32,805 bases of DNA, from positions 1 through 32,805 of the forward strand of contig CAUJIU010000138.1 of assembly GCA_963205075.1 (NCBI GenBank). Direction: 5' to 3'. A program made the translations under genes and the position numbers. The number at the start of each line of letters is the position of its first letter. Position 1 is the stretch's first letter. Positions 10,436 to 18,389 of this stretch are shown here, piece by piece. The notes under the pieces are model-generated. The model was not told where the DNA came from and did not search any database. It saw only the letters and a list, made by a program, of their open reading frames with translations. Source of the stretch: Pseudomonadota bacterium. Its GTDB lineage: Bacteria > Pseudomonadota > Alphaproteobacteria > Rhodobacterales > Rhodobacteraceae.

Positions 10436-11140
10436 ATGCCCGACGCCAATGACCGCCTGACCTATCGCGACATCAAGGCCGACATCATGGCCCGCATCCA
10501 GAATCGCCGCTGGGGGCCCGATCAGGTGTTGCCCGCCGAGGTCGAGCTGGCCGCCAGCTATGGCTGCGCCCGCGCGACCGTCAACCGGGCGCTGACCGAG
10601 CTGACCGACGAGGGCATCCTGGAGCGCCGCCGCAAGGCCGGAACACGGGTGCGCGCCGCCCCCTTGCGCGCGGCGCGCTTTGAAATCCCGATCGTGCGTC
10701 GGCAGATCGAGGAAGCCGGCGCGGTCTATGACTACCGTCTGATATCGCGGGCGGAATGCCGCGCCGACGCGGAGCCGCGCCTTGGCGGCGTGTTTGCGGC
10801 CGGCGAGCCGCTCTTGCACCTGCATTGCCTGCATCTGGCCGATGACCGCCCGTTCCAGTTCGAGAACCGGTTCATCAGCCTTGCCGCGCTGCCGCAGGCG
10901 CGCGATGCCGCTTTTGACCACCTGGGGCCGAACGAATGGCTGGTCAGCGCCGTGCCCTATTCCGAGGTCGAGGTCAGCTTTCTGGCGCTGGGGGCCGAGG
11001 CGCCGGTCACCACCCAGCTTGGGGTCGAGCCGGGGCAGGCGCTGTTCTGCATGGAGCGCACGACCTGGTGGGAGGGGCGAACCCTGACCAATGTCCGCCT
11101 GTTCCATCTTCCTGGCTACCGGATGACAACCCGCTACTAG
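10436..11140 (+). CDS. hutC: Histidine utilisation repressor HutC (GntR family, UTRA domain)
   Basis: The 234-residue protein has an N-terminal GntR winged helix (about 7-73; [39 protein letters not shown]) and a C-terminal UTRA effector-binding domain (about 90-230) ending in the common GYRMTTRY tail. HutC proteins repress hut genes and are released by urocanate. Its position in the hutF operon and the palindrome at 9045-9058 make it the likely repressor of both divergent units, including itself. Only 7 bases separate it from hutF and its ribosome site is weak, so coupling to hutF is likely. Confidence 0.93.
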   Translation: MPDANDRLTYRDIKADIMARIQNRRWGPDQVLPAEVELAASYGCARATVNRALTELTDEGILERRRKAGTRVRAAPLRAARFEIPIVRRQIEEAGAVYDYRLISRAECRADAEPRLGGVFAAGEPLLHLHCLHLADDRPFQFENRFISLAALPQARDAAFDHLGPNEWLVSAVPYSEVEVSFLALGAEAPVTTQLGVEPGQALFCMERTTWWEGRTLTNVRLFHLPGYRMTTRY

Positions 11141-11216
11141 GCACGGGCGGCTTGCCATTTCCGCCGACAGCATGCAGTTTCCGGCTCGCATTCGGCGGCT
11201 GACGGAGACCTGGCGC

Positions 11217-12419
11217 ATGAAAATCCTGTTGCATGTCGGGCTGCCCAAGACCGGGACGACCGCGCTTCAGGACAGCCTGGCCGCCAATGCCGAGCTGCTC
11301 GAGAAGAACCGGGTGCTCTATCCGTTCTGGCGCAAGTGGAACTCGTCGCAGCTGTGGATTTCTTGGATCGGCGACACGTTGCGCGAGGACGATCTGCAGC
11401 CCTGGATGGTGCCGCATTTCGGCGGCCTGGCCGAGATCAGGGAGCTGGCCGCGACGGGCCTGCGCAACCTCAAGGACGAGATCGCCGCCAAGAACCCCGA
11501 AGTGCTGGTCCTGAGCAGCGAGCATATTCCGCATCGCGCGGTCGCCCGAAGGCTCAATTCCATTCGTGCCGGGCTGGAGGAACTGTCAAAGGACATTCAG
11601 GTCATCCTCTATGTCCGCGAGCCGACCTCGGCGATTCTGTCGACGCTGCAGGAAACCGCCAAACTCAACGATGCGCCCTATCAGTCCGGCGCCCACTGGA
11701 TCCGCTCGAAGATCGAGCCGTTCGAAGCGGCCTTCGATGGCCGGCTGACGGTGCTGCCCTATGACCGGGGCCAGCTGGTCGATGGCGACGTGCTGGCCGA
11801 TTTCGCGACCCGGTTCCTGAAGGACCGGGTCAATCCGGCGGAACTGCAATCCCGGATCAGCAATGAAAGCCTTTCGGGCGAAGCGGTCATCATCTACACG
11901 CGCTACCGCACGGAATTCCTTCCAGAAAAGAACGGCATCATCGACAAGGAGGCCGCAGCGCTGCTCTCGGCAATCCGCGAGGCGGATGCCGCGCTGCCGC
12001 CCAGGCGGCACATCGCCTTCCGCCCCGGCATCGCCGACGAGATCCGCCGCGCCTCGCCGGATTTCGTCTGGCTGCGCGACCGGTACGGCGTGGAGTTCGC
12101 GGAACTGGATTATGCGACAATCGACGGCAGCGTGCCGGCGGCCTTCGCCGGGAAGAACGCCACCTACGAAAGCCTGCTGGACATCGACGAGCGCCGGATC
12201 GCCGCGCTGGGGGCCAGGCTGATGGGGAAATACCCCCCCGAATCGCCCTTGTCGCACCGGCTGGCCCGGCTCTTCGCCACGCCGCTGCTGACCCGCCCCA
12301 CCCGGACCTTCGGGGTCAGTTTCGCCGGCGACGGGGCGCTGCGGCTGGAGCTGGGACGAAACTCCGCGCGGCTGAGCCTGAGCGCCCTGGGCCGGCGGGT
12401 GCGAAACCTTTTCCGGTGA
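11217..12419 (+). CDS. P-loop sulfotransferase family protein
   Basis: The product (400 residues) opens with MKILLHVGLPKTGTTALQ, in which PKTGTT at 10-15 is the 5'-phosphosulfate-binding loop of PAPS-dependent sulfotransferases. LYVREPTSAILS at 131-142 matches the 3'-phosphate-binding strand-helix with Arg and Ser. EVLVLSSEH at 95-103 precedes it as in related bacterial proteins. The acceptor is unknown; relatives act on carbohydrates or lipids. I see no signal peptide or membrane segment. GGAG lies 9 bases before ATG 11217; an earlier in-frame ATG at 11172 is less likely. It sits between hutC and a decapitated GntR gene, unrelated to either, and may have arrived with the rearrangement that removed the regulator's N terminus. 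Confidence 0.72.
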   Translation: MKILLHVGLPKTGTTALQDSLAANAELLEKNRVLYPFWRKWNSSQLWISWIGDTLREDDLQPWMVPHFGGLAEIRELAATGLRNLKDEIAAKNPEVLVLSSEHIPHRAVARRLNSIRAGLEELSKDIQVILYVREPTSAILSTLQETAKLNDAPYQSGAHWIRSKIEPFEAAFDGRLTVLPYDRGQLVDGDVLADFATRFLKDRVNPAELQSRISNESLSGEAVIIYTRYRTEFLPEKNGIIDKEAAALLSAIREADAALPPRRHIAFRPGIADEIRRASPDFVWLRDRYGVEFAELDYATIDGSVPAAFAGKNATYESLLDIDERRIAALGARLMGKYPPESPLSHRLARLFATPLLTRPTRTFGVSFAGDGALRLELGRNSARLSLSALGRRVRNLFR

Positions 12420-12459
12420 TCGGGATCGATCGGCGGCACCGGCCCCGGGGCCCGATGCC

Positions 12460-12888
12460 CATACCATCCAGAACATCTTTGAGGTCCTGCAACTGCTTGA
12501 ACCCTATTTTGTGGGCTGGTTCGCCGAGTTCGCCCAGCCCGAGATGATCGACGAAATGGCCCGGATCCAGGTTCAGATCCGCGAGATGGCCTCGCCGGAT
12601 CTGCCGCGCTTTCGGCGGCTGGACGCCGAGTTTCATGGCGTGATCTGCCGGCATCACTACAATACCGTCGCCGCTGATCAATGGACCAGGCTACGCCGCG
12701 CGCTCAATGTCTACGGCGCGCGCCTGCGCATCGCACCGGCGCGTTTTCAGGCGATCCTTGAAGAACATGACGAACTGCTGGCCGCATTCCGCGCCAACGA
12801 CCCCAAGCGCGCCGATGTGGTCATCCGCAAGCATATCAGCGGATCCTACGTGCAGATGTCGCAGCAAATGCGCGCCTTCGGGCTCTGA
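12460..12888 (+). pseudogene. GntR-family FCD (FadR C-terminal) domain remnant lacking its DNA-binding domain
   Basis: From about 12460 the frame reads HTIQNIFEVLQLLEPYF and continues for ~140 residues as a full FCD ligand-binding domain. RLDAEFHGVI, LEEHDELLAAFRANDP and VIRKHISGSYVQM supply the Asp and three His expected of metal-binding FCD domains. The usual 70-residue winged helix that should precede it is absent: upstream is the end of the sulfotransferase gene. No ATG exists in frame before the domain; the first possible start is GTG 12511, inside its first helix, without a ribosome site. It ends TGA 16 bases from the convergent nagB. I read it as a 5'-truncated regulator, perhaps once controlling the nan/nag genes. 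A functional stand-alone sensor is less likely. Confidence 0.75.
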
Positions 12889-12904
12889 CCGGAGCGCGGC
12901 AGCG

Positions 12905-13687
12905 TCAGCCGAAGGCGCTGTCGGCCCCGCCGGGATGCACGTGCTGGTAATAGGAGGTAAGCCGCAGGCTGGATGCGGCATCGCGATCGAGGACCACCGT
13001 GGCATTGCGGTGCAATTGCAGCGCCGAGGCCGGGCAGGCGGCCGCTACCGGGCCCTCGACCATTGCCGCCACCGCATCGGCCTTGCTGCGGCCGGTGGCC
13101 AGCAGCAGGCAGAAGCGGGACTCCAGGATGGTGGCGACCCCCATGGTCAGGGCAAAGCGCGGAGTATCCTCGAAGCTGTCGAAATAGCGCTGGTTGGCGC
13201 GACGGGTATCGTCGGTCAGGGTCTTGATCCGGGTGCGCGACGCCAGGCTCGAGGTCGGTTCATTGAAGCCGATATGGCCGTTCTGGCCGATACCCAGGAG
13301 TTGCAGGTCGATCCCGCCCGCGGCGGCAATGGCCGCCTCGTAGCGGTCGGCCTCGCGCATCGGATCGGCGCTGTCGCCGCGGGGCAGATGGGTGCGCGCG
13401 AGGTCGAAGTCGATCCGGTCGAACAATACCGAGCGCATGTAGCTGTGATAGGAACACGGGTGTTCGGCGGCAAGTCCGACATATTCGTCCAGGTTGAAGC
13501 TGGTCACCCCGGCAAAGGATGGACCGGCCTCCTGATGCAGGGCGACAAGCCGTTCGTAGAGCGGCACCATGGTGCCGCCGGTCGCCAGGCCCAGAACGGC
13601 ATCGGGCTTGCGCCGGACCAGGTCGGCAACCAGATCGGCCACGCGGGCGACAGCCTGCTCCGCCTCGTCAAAGATCAGGACTTTCAT
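12905..13687 (-). CDS. nagB: Glucosamine-6-phosphate deaminase
   Basis: NagB converts glucosamine-6-phosphate to fructose-6-phosphate and ammonia, the exit from amino-sugar catabolism to glycolysis. The 260-residue product is normal for the family. It shows LGLATGGTMVPLYERL at 32-47 (phosphate binding), SFNLDEYVGL at 63-72 with catalytic Asp67, and LLGIGQNGHIGFNEP at 130-144 with ring-opening His138. Its ATG overlaps the nanK stop as ATGA at 13687-13684. It is the last gene of the leftward sialic acid operon. The preceding enzyme, GlcNAc-6-phosphate deacetylase (NagA), is not in the window. Confidence 0.95.
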   Translation of the reverse strand: MKVLIFDEAEQAVARVADLVADLVRRKPDAVLGLATGGTMVPLYERLVALHQEAGPSFAGVTSFNLDEYVGLAAEHPCSYHSYMRSVLFDRIDFDLARTHLPRGDSADPMREADRYEAAIAAAGGIDLQLLGIGQNGHIGFNEPTSSLASRTRIKTLTDDTRRANQRYFDSFEDTPRFALTMGVATILESRFCLLLATGRSKADAVAAMVEGPVAAACPASALQLHRNATVVLDRDAASSLRLTSYYQHVHPGGADSAFG

Positions 13688-14583
13688 GGTTTTCCCTCCA
13701 TCTGGTGCAGTGCCAGGGCGCCCAGAAGGGCGCTGTTCTGGCCAAGTTCGGCGGCCCGGACCGGGACCCGGAACAGTGCCGGTTCCCGCGCCAGGCGGCT
13801 TTCCACCATGTCCAGATAGCCGGCCGCCAGCCCGATACTGCCGCCAAGCGAGACACTGTCCAACCCGAGGATGGTGTTGAGATCGGCGCAGAGCATGGCC
13901 ACGGCGCAGGCCGAACGCTCGACGATCGCCTGCGCCCAGCCGGCACCGGAGCGGGCCAGATCGAAGACGGCGCGGGCATCGGCATCGGGATGGCCGGCCA
14001 TCGCCGCTGCCCGGGCGATTGCGCGCCCGCCGCCGACGCTTTCAACGGTCCCGAAGCGGCCGCTGTCGCACGGCTCGCGGCCCAGAGGGCTGCAGACGAA
14101 GCCCACATGCCCGGCCAGGCCGTTGGCGCTGAGAACCGGGCGCCCGTGCAGGACCAGCCCGCCGCCGACCCCGGTGGAAACGGTGATATAGGCATGCGAG
14201 ACATCGCCGCGCCCGGCGCCGAAATGCGCCTCCGCGACCGCGGCGGCGACGGCGTCATTGCAGACCTGCGCGCTGCCGAAGCGGTCCGCGAGGGCCGCTG
14301 CCAGCGGCACCCCCGAGATCGCGGGCAGGGTGCCCAGATTGACGGCGTGCCACCGCCCGTCGCGCCCGACCCGACCCGTCACCGCGACGCCAAGGGGCGC
14401 GCCCCGGTCGTGACCGAGGTCGGCCAGCAGGCCCGCCACGGCATCGAGCATGGCATCGAGCCCGGCGCCGCTATCGGTCGCCACCTGAGTCCGCGCCGCG
14501 ATCTCGCCTTTCACGACCAGCGCCGCGGCGGTCTTGGTGCCGCCGATATCGATGGCAAAGCCGGTCAGGTCCGCGCGTTTCAT
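13684..14583 (-). CDS. nanK: N-acetylmannosamine kinase (ROK family)
   Basis: This sugar kinase probably phosphorylates ManNAc, released by NanA, to ManNAc-6-phosphate. The 299 residues contain the ATP-binding DIGGTKTAAAL at 12-22, catalytic Asp110 in CNDAVAAAVAE, STGVGGGLV at 136-144 and the ROK metal His159 in GLAGHVGF. The ROK zinc motif CxCGxxGCxE is degenerate: the sequence is PCDSGRFGTVES at 171-182, keeping only the first Cys (C172, then S174 and T179). A structural zinc may therefore be missing or bound otherwise. Assignment to ManNAc rather than GlcNAc or glucose rests on its place between nanE and nagB, with ATGA overlaps on both sides. Confidence 0.85.
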   Translation of the reverse strand: MKRADLTGFAIDIGGTKTAAALVVKGEIAARTQVATDSGAGLDAMLDAVAGLLADLGHDRGAPLGVAVTGRVGRDGRWHAVNLGTLPAISGVPLAAALADRFGSAQVCNDAVAAAVAEAHFGAGRGDVSHAYITVSTGVGGGLVLHGRPVLSANGLAGHVGFVCSPLGREPCDSGRFGTVESVGGGRAIARAAAMAGHPDADARAVFDLARSGAGWAQAIVERSACAVAMLCADLNTILGLDSVSLGGSIGLAAGYLDMVESRLAREPALFRVPVRAAELGQNSALLGALALHQMEGKP

Positions 14584-15263
14584 GTCGGTATCGCCCCTTC
14601 GACGGCGGCGCAAAACCGGCCGGTGATATGTTCCAGCCGGGTCAGGGCGCCGCCAACGGTCACGCAATCGGCCCCGGCGCGCCGCGCTTCGGCGGCAAGC
14701 TCGGGGGTATTGTAGCGACCTTCGGCCATCACGAACCCGCCCAGGTCGCGCAGGCTGCGCACCAGGGCAAGGTCCGGACCGGGGTCGCCGGACCGGGTCG
14801 CGGGCGTATAGCCCGAAAGCGTTGTTCCGATGATCTGGGCGCCACCGGCCAGCGCATGTTGCGCATCGGCCAGGGTCGAGCAGTCGGCCATGGCCAGGGC
14901 GCCGCTGGCCAGAATCTCGGCCAGTATCTGGTCACGGCCACCCGGACGGGGGTAGTCGGTGGCGTCATAGGCGATGATATCGGCTCCCGCGGCGCGCAGT
15001 TCGCGCACGTCCGGCAGCGTCACGGTAATGCGGACCGGACTGTCGGCCAGGTCGGTCTTGGTGATGCCGATGATCGGGGCATCGGTGAGCGGCCGCACCG
15101 CGCGCAGGTTGTCGATCCCTTCGATGCGCAGGCCCGCCGCGCCGCCGGCGATGCAGGCCATCGCCATGGCCGCCACGATCTCGGGCCGGTCCATCGGCCC
15201 GAAATCCACCGGCTGGCAGGAGGCAACGAGCCTGCCGCGGAGCCTCTCCAGAATCGCGGTCAT
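14580..15263 (-). CDS. nanE: N-acetylmannosamine-6-phosphate 2-epimerase
   Basis: NanE interconverts ManNAc-6-phosphate and GlcNAc-6-phosphate, joining sialic acid breakdown to amino-sugar catabolism. The 227-residue TIM-barrel protein has the family signatures: LVASCQPVDFGPMD near 12-25, IIGITKTDL at 64-72 with the likely catalytic Lys69, ALAMADCST at 122-130, AEGRYNTPE at 180-188 and GADCVTVGGALTRLEHIT at 197-214. Length is typical (about 225-235). Start and stop both form ATGA overlaps, with nanM upstream and nanK downstream. Function is near certain from motifs and context. Confidence 0.95.
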   Translation of the reverse strand: MTAILERLRGRLVASCQPVDFGPMDRPEIVAAMAMACIAGGAAGLRIEGIDNLRAVRPLTDAPIIGITKTDLADSPVRITVTLPDVRELRAAGADIIAYDATDYPRPGGRDQILAEILASGALAMADCSTLADAQHALAGGAQIIGTTLSGYTPATRSGDPGPDLALVRSLRDLGGFVMAEGRYNTPELAAEARRAGADCVTVGGALTRLEHITGRFCAAVEGAIPT

Positions 15264-16456
15264 GGCGCACCTTTCGGGTCAGGGGATTGTCGGGTGTCCG
15301 GCGCCGTCGGAGCGGCGCCGCAGGTCACGCGGACCCGGGTTCCGTCCCAGGCAAGCAGATAGACATCTGCGCGGGCGGTCTGGGCCGCGTCTTCGCCGCC
15401 GGCAATCACGAGGCCCCGGGGGGTCGTGAAACTCGCGCCATGGGCAAGCCCGGTGGGCAGTTGGCCGGCAACGCGCCAGACACCATCGAGGCGCGCGTAG
15501 ATCTCGCGGTTCCAGACCTTGGGCAGGCCGCGATGGGCAAAGCTTTCGCCCGCCGCGGCCCGGATGCGTGACCCGTGAAAGCTGGTGCCCCCGGCGACCA
15601 GCAGCACCCCGTTCGAATGGCCGGCATGGGCCCCGGCCAGCCCGTCCTGAAGCGCGTGCCCGGCCAGTGGAGGGATCGGGGCCTGCTCGGTCCAGACCAG
15701 CTGATCGCCCTGCAGGCCGATATGCTTGACCTGCGGCGTCCGCAGGCCGGGCTTGATTTCGCCGTTGATCAGAAGAAAACCGTCCGCCTCGACCGCCAGT
15801 GCGGCGCCGCAATTCGGCAGCCAAGGATTGGCGCCGAGGTCGGACCATTGATTGGCGGAGATGGTGTAGACCAGAACCCTGCCGTTCCAGCGATAGGCTT
15901 CGGGAGCCATGCTCATGTAGGTTTCGACAAGCTGCCACCGCGTCTCGGGGTGCTTGTCGGCGGTCAGCGAGGCGCTGATGAAACTGTCGAAAAGCTGCTT
16001 GTTGACGCCACCGACGAAGGCGATCCGGTCCTCGTCGAGGGCAAGGGCCGTCGCCCCCAGCAATCCGATGGGCGCCTCGGTCGCAAGCCTGTCCCAGCGA
16101 TTTGCGGCCGGGTCGAAGGCATGGACATCTTGCAGAACGCTGGGGGCCGGGTCGAGATCCGTGGCCTTGCCCAGACCTGAAACCACATAGAGCCGCCCGC
16201 CCGCCACCGCCGCTGCCGCGCCGTCTCTTGCAGGTCCGGGAAAGGCGGCCCTTGCCACCCAGCCCCGGGCCGGCGCCGCCAGATCGAGCGCGTAGAGCGA
16301 ATGCCCCGCCGAGCCAAGTCCGACCAGAACCTGACCGTCGGTCTGTCCGGCCACGCCGTTCCTGACGGCTTGCGGAAGCTGCGGCCAGGGCAGGTCCTTG
16401 CCGCCGGTTGCGTCGCGGCCTGACCTGTCATCCGTCAAACGGGGTTCTGAGCACAT
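15260..16456 (-). CDS. nanM: NanM-like N-acetylneuraminate epimerase (Kelch/YjhT family), apparently cytoplasmic
   Basis: NanM speeds mutarotation of alpha- to beta-N-acetylneuraminate. The product (398 residues from ATG 16456) has Kelch-propeller blades with WPQLPQAVRNGVAGQTDGQVLVGLG near 43-67, LYVVSGLGK, HAFDPAANRWDRL, IAFVGGVNKQLFD, the NanM hallmark FHGSRIRAAAGE and a final GLVIAGGED. E. coli NanM is exported, but this N terminus (MCSEPRLTDDRSG...) is polar with no hydrophobic core, so it should stay in the cytoplasm; translation may even begin later, for example at TTG 16440. It lies between nanA and nanE in the nan operon, with an ATGA overlap to nanE and a 137-base hairpin-rich gap from nanA. 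Confidence 0.82.
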   Translation of the reverse strand: MCSEPRLTDDRSGRDATGGKDLPWPQLPQAVRNGVAGQTDGQVLVGLGSAGHSLYALDLAAPARGWVARAAFPGPARDGAAAAVAGGRLYVVSGLGKATDLDPAPSVLQDVHAFDPAANRWDRLATEAPIGLLGATALALDEDRIAFVGGVNKQLFDSFISASLTADKHPETRWQLVETYMSMAPEAYRWNGRVLVYTISANQWSDLGANPWLPNCGAALAVEADGFLLINGEIKPGLRTPQVKHIGLQGDQLVWTEQAPIPPLAGHALQDGLAGAHAGHSNGVLLVAGGTSFHGSRIRAAAGESFAHRGLPKVWNREIYARLDGVWRVAGQLPTGLAHGASFTTPRGLVIAGGEDAAQTARADVYLLAWDGTRVRVTCGAAPTAPDTRQSPDPKGAP

Positions 16457-16530
16457 TCTCGCTTCATTTCCTGACGCATGTGCGCCCGGATCGGCCCGCA
16501 CGTGTTGCAGCATATCTCGGAAGGGCGTCT

Positions 16531-16585
16531 CCGCCTTGCGCCGTTTTCACAGTGCAAGGCGGGGCGCGGGGCTGAACCCGCGCCC
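16531..16585 (-). other. Two abutting stem-loops between nanA and nanM
   Basis: Following transcription leftward from nanA, an RNA hairpin with a perfect 9-bp stem (GGGCGCGGG/CCCGCGCCC, 6-base loop, 16585-16562) begins 8 bases after the nanA stop. It is followed at once by a second perfect 9-bp stem (CCGCCTTGC/GCAAGGCGG, 14-base loop, 16562-16531). They share one base. Neither is followed by a U-run, so a classical intrinsic terminator is doubtful. An attenuator, a 3'-end-protecting structure for nanA mRNA or a processing site are possible. Confidence 0.6.
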
Positions 16586-16593
16586 GCCCGGGA

Positions 16594-17526
16594 TCAGCGC
16601 CCGGCGTCAGGCAGTCCGACCTCTTTCACGATCGCGCGGATGCGGTCGAGGACCGCCCCGTCGAGCGCCCTGGTCGGCGCCGCCATGGTGGCCGAGGACA
16701 AAAGGCCGATCGCGGCCATCGCGGCCTTGAAGGCGCCGACGCCGGCGGCATCGCCCGACCGCCCGACGGGACAGAAGACGATCTCGAACAGGCGATTGAG
16801 ATATTCCTGCTCGGCGATGGCGGTTTTCACGTCACCGGCCTTGGCGGCCTTCCAGAGCCGCACATAGGCAGCCGCATCGACGTTGGCGAGGCCCGGCACG
16901 GCACCATCGGCGCCAACCAGGGCCATGGCATCGACCACGACCTCATGCCCGGTAAACAGCGCCAGAGGGTGACCGGCGGCCTTGTTCATCGCGATCAGGC
17001 GGCGAAAGCTGACATCGTCGCCCGACGAGTCCTTGACCCCGGCGAGAATGCCCTCACGGCCCAGATCGACCAGCATTCCGGGCGACAGTTTGCGATGCAC
17101 CCGGACCGGAATGTCATAGGCAAACAGCGGCGCATCGATGCCGGCACGGATCGCGCGGAAATGGTCGGCGATCTCGGTTTCGTCGTTGATCGCATAGATC
17201 GGCGCGGTGGCAACGATGGCATCCGCTCCGGCGGCAATCAGCGCCCGCGCGCTTTCGGCAACGCGGGCCGCCGTCAGTTCGATGGCCCCGGCCAGGACCG
17301 GAACCCGTCCTGCGGCGGTGCGGCAGACGGCCGTGACGATGGCAATGCGCTCCGCATCGGTCAGATAGGCCACCTGGCCGGTCGAACCGAGCGGGAACAG
17401 GCCATCGACGCCGGCGGCGATCAGATGTTCGACCAGTTCGGCCAGATCGTCGTAGTTCACGGTGCCGTCGGCATTGAGCGGCGTGACGATGGGCGGAATG
17501 ATGCCGTGGAATGTGGTTTTGGTCAT
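16594..17526 (-). CDS. nanA: N-acetylneuraminate lyase (DapA/NanA superfamily)
   Basis: This class I aldolase should split N-acetylneuraminate into ManNAc and pyruvate. The 310-residue TIM barrel has the pyruvate-carboxylate loop PLGSTGQVAYLT at 45-56, Tyr137 in FAYDIPVR and Schiff-base Lys165 in LAGVKDSSGDD; Tyr137 and Lys165 coincide in number with the E. coli NanA catalytic residues. The loop has GSTGQ instead of the usual GSTGE, and the Lys motif resembles general DapA-like aldolases, so sequence alone would leave the substrate open. The surrounding nanM, nanE, nanK and transporter genes make NanA the best reading. It lies 14 bases after the transporter ATPase gene. Confidence 0.85.
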   Translation of the reverse strand: MTKTTFHGIIPPIVTPLNADGTVNYDDLAELVEHLIAAGVDGLFPLGSTGQVAYLTDAERIAIVTAVCRTAAGRVPVLAGAIELTAARVAESARALIAAGADAIVATAPIYAINDETEIADHFRAIRAGIDAPLFAYDIPVRVHRKLSPGMLVDLGREGILAGVKDSSGDDVSFRRLIAMNKAAGHPLALFTGHEVVVDAMALVGADGAVPGLANVDAAAYVRLWKAAKAGDVKTAIAEQEYLNRLFEIVFCPVGRSGDAAGVGAFKAAMAAIGLLSSATMAAPTRALDGAVLDRIRAIVKEVGLPDAGR

Positions 17527-17540
17527 GGGGATTCCGGGGG

Positions 17541-18389
17541 TCAGAGTGCGGATGAAGGCGAAAAGGTGGCGGCATGAAGCAGGCTGGGCGCGGCTTCCAG
17601 CAGCGTTCGGGTATAGTCCTGGCTCGGATTGCCCAGCACCTGGGCGCCGGGGCCGTATTCGACGACCTTGCCGTTGCGCATCACGGCGATTTCGTCGGCG
17701 ATATGGCGCACCGTCTGGATGTCATGCGAGATGAACACCATGCCAAGGCCGAGTTCCCGCTTGAGGTCCTGCAACAGGTTCAGGATCTGGGCGCGCACGG
17801 AGACGTCGAGCGCCGAGGTCGGCTCGTCAGCGACCACCACCTGCGGTTCGAGGGACAGCGCCCTTGCAATGGCGACGCGCTGCCGCTGCCCGCCGGAAAG
17901 CTGGGCCGGAATGGCTTCAAGGACCGATTGCGGCAGTCCGACCAGCCCGACCAGCTCGGCGACCCGGGCGCGGCGGCTGGCCGCATTGCCGATGCCGTGC
18001 ACTTCCAGCGGATCGATCAGCGCGTCGCGCACCAGCATGCGGGCGTTGAGCGCCGTCGCCGGGTCCTGAAAGACCACCGAGACCACGCGCCCGAGGCGTC
18101 GGCGCGTGGCGGCGTCAAAGCGGCGGACCACTTCGCCACCGAACCGGACCTGGCCCGAGGTGGGCTCCAGAAGGCCGATCATCACCTTGGCGGCGGTCGA
18201 TTTGCCCGAGCCGGATTCGCCCACGATGCCCAGGGTGCGGCCCTTGAACACGGCAAGCGACACCTGGTCGAGCGCGCGCAGGTGGATCGGTTTGGCGAAG
18301 GTGGCGGCGCGAATGCGGAAATCGACGCCGACGTCGCGCAGTTCGATCACCGGTTCGGTCGTCGGTCTTGGCGTGGGTACCCGGCTCAT
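17541..18389 (-). CDS. Peptide/sialic-acid-type ABC transporter ATP-binding protein (OppF-like)
   Basis: The 282-residue protein is one of the two ATPase domains of the importer. It has Walker A GESGSGKST at 57-65, the Q-loop in SVVFQDPATALN near 101-112, signature LSGGQRQRVAIARAL at 161-175, Walker B VVADEPTSALD at 182-192 and the switch His in ISHD. The overall pattern is OppF/DppF of the peptide/nickel family. The partner ATPase is the C-terminal half of the upstream fused gene, whose stop overlaps this ATG (ATGA). Adjacent nanA makes sialic acid the likely cargo, as in the Sat importer of Haemophilus ducreyi. Confidence 0.88.
   Translation of the reverse strand: MSRVPTPRPTTEPVIELRDVGVDFRIRAATFAKPIHLRALDQVSLAVFKGRTLGIVGESGSGKSTAAKVMIGLLEPTSGQVRFGGEVVRRFDAATRRRLGRVVSVVFQDPATALNARMLVRDALIDPLEVHGIGNAASRRARVAELVGLVGLPQSVLEAIPAQLSGGQRQRVAIARALSLEPQVVVADEPTSALDVSVRAQILNLLQDLKRELGLGMVFISHDIQTVRHIADEIAVMRNGKVVEYGPGAQVLGNPSQDYTRTLLEAAPSLLHAATFSPSSAL

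Noticed and set aside
7798-10449. 883-residue minus-strand open frame extending hutI upstream through hutF
   Set aside because: The upstream part is antisense to hutF and runs through the hut operator. The family start of HutI is at 8997.
11172-11216. Longer N terminus of the sulfotransferase from ATG 11172
   Set aside because: The 15 extra residues add nothing to the P-loop fold, which starts at MKILLHVGLPKTGTT, and GGAG is correctly placed for ATG 11217.
13216-13482. Possible small gene antisense or overlapping in nagB
   Set aside because: Ser/Arg/Pro-rich shadow frame inside a well conserved deaminase, with no ribosome site.
16562-16585. Rho-independent terminator after nanA
   Set aside because: The stem is strong but no U-run follows and the operon continues with nanM, so I describe it as a stem-loop of unknown role instead.
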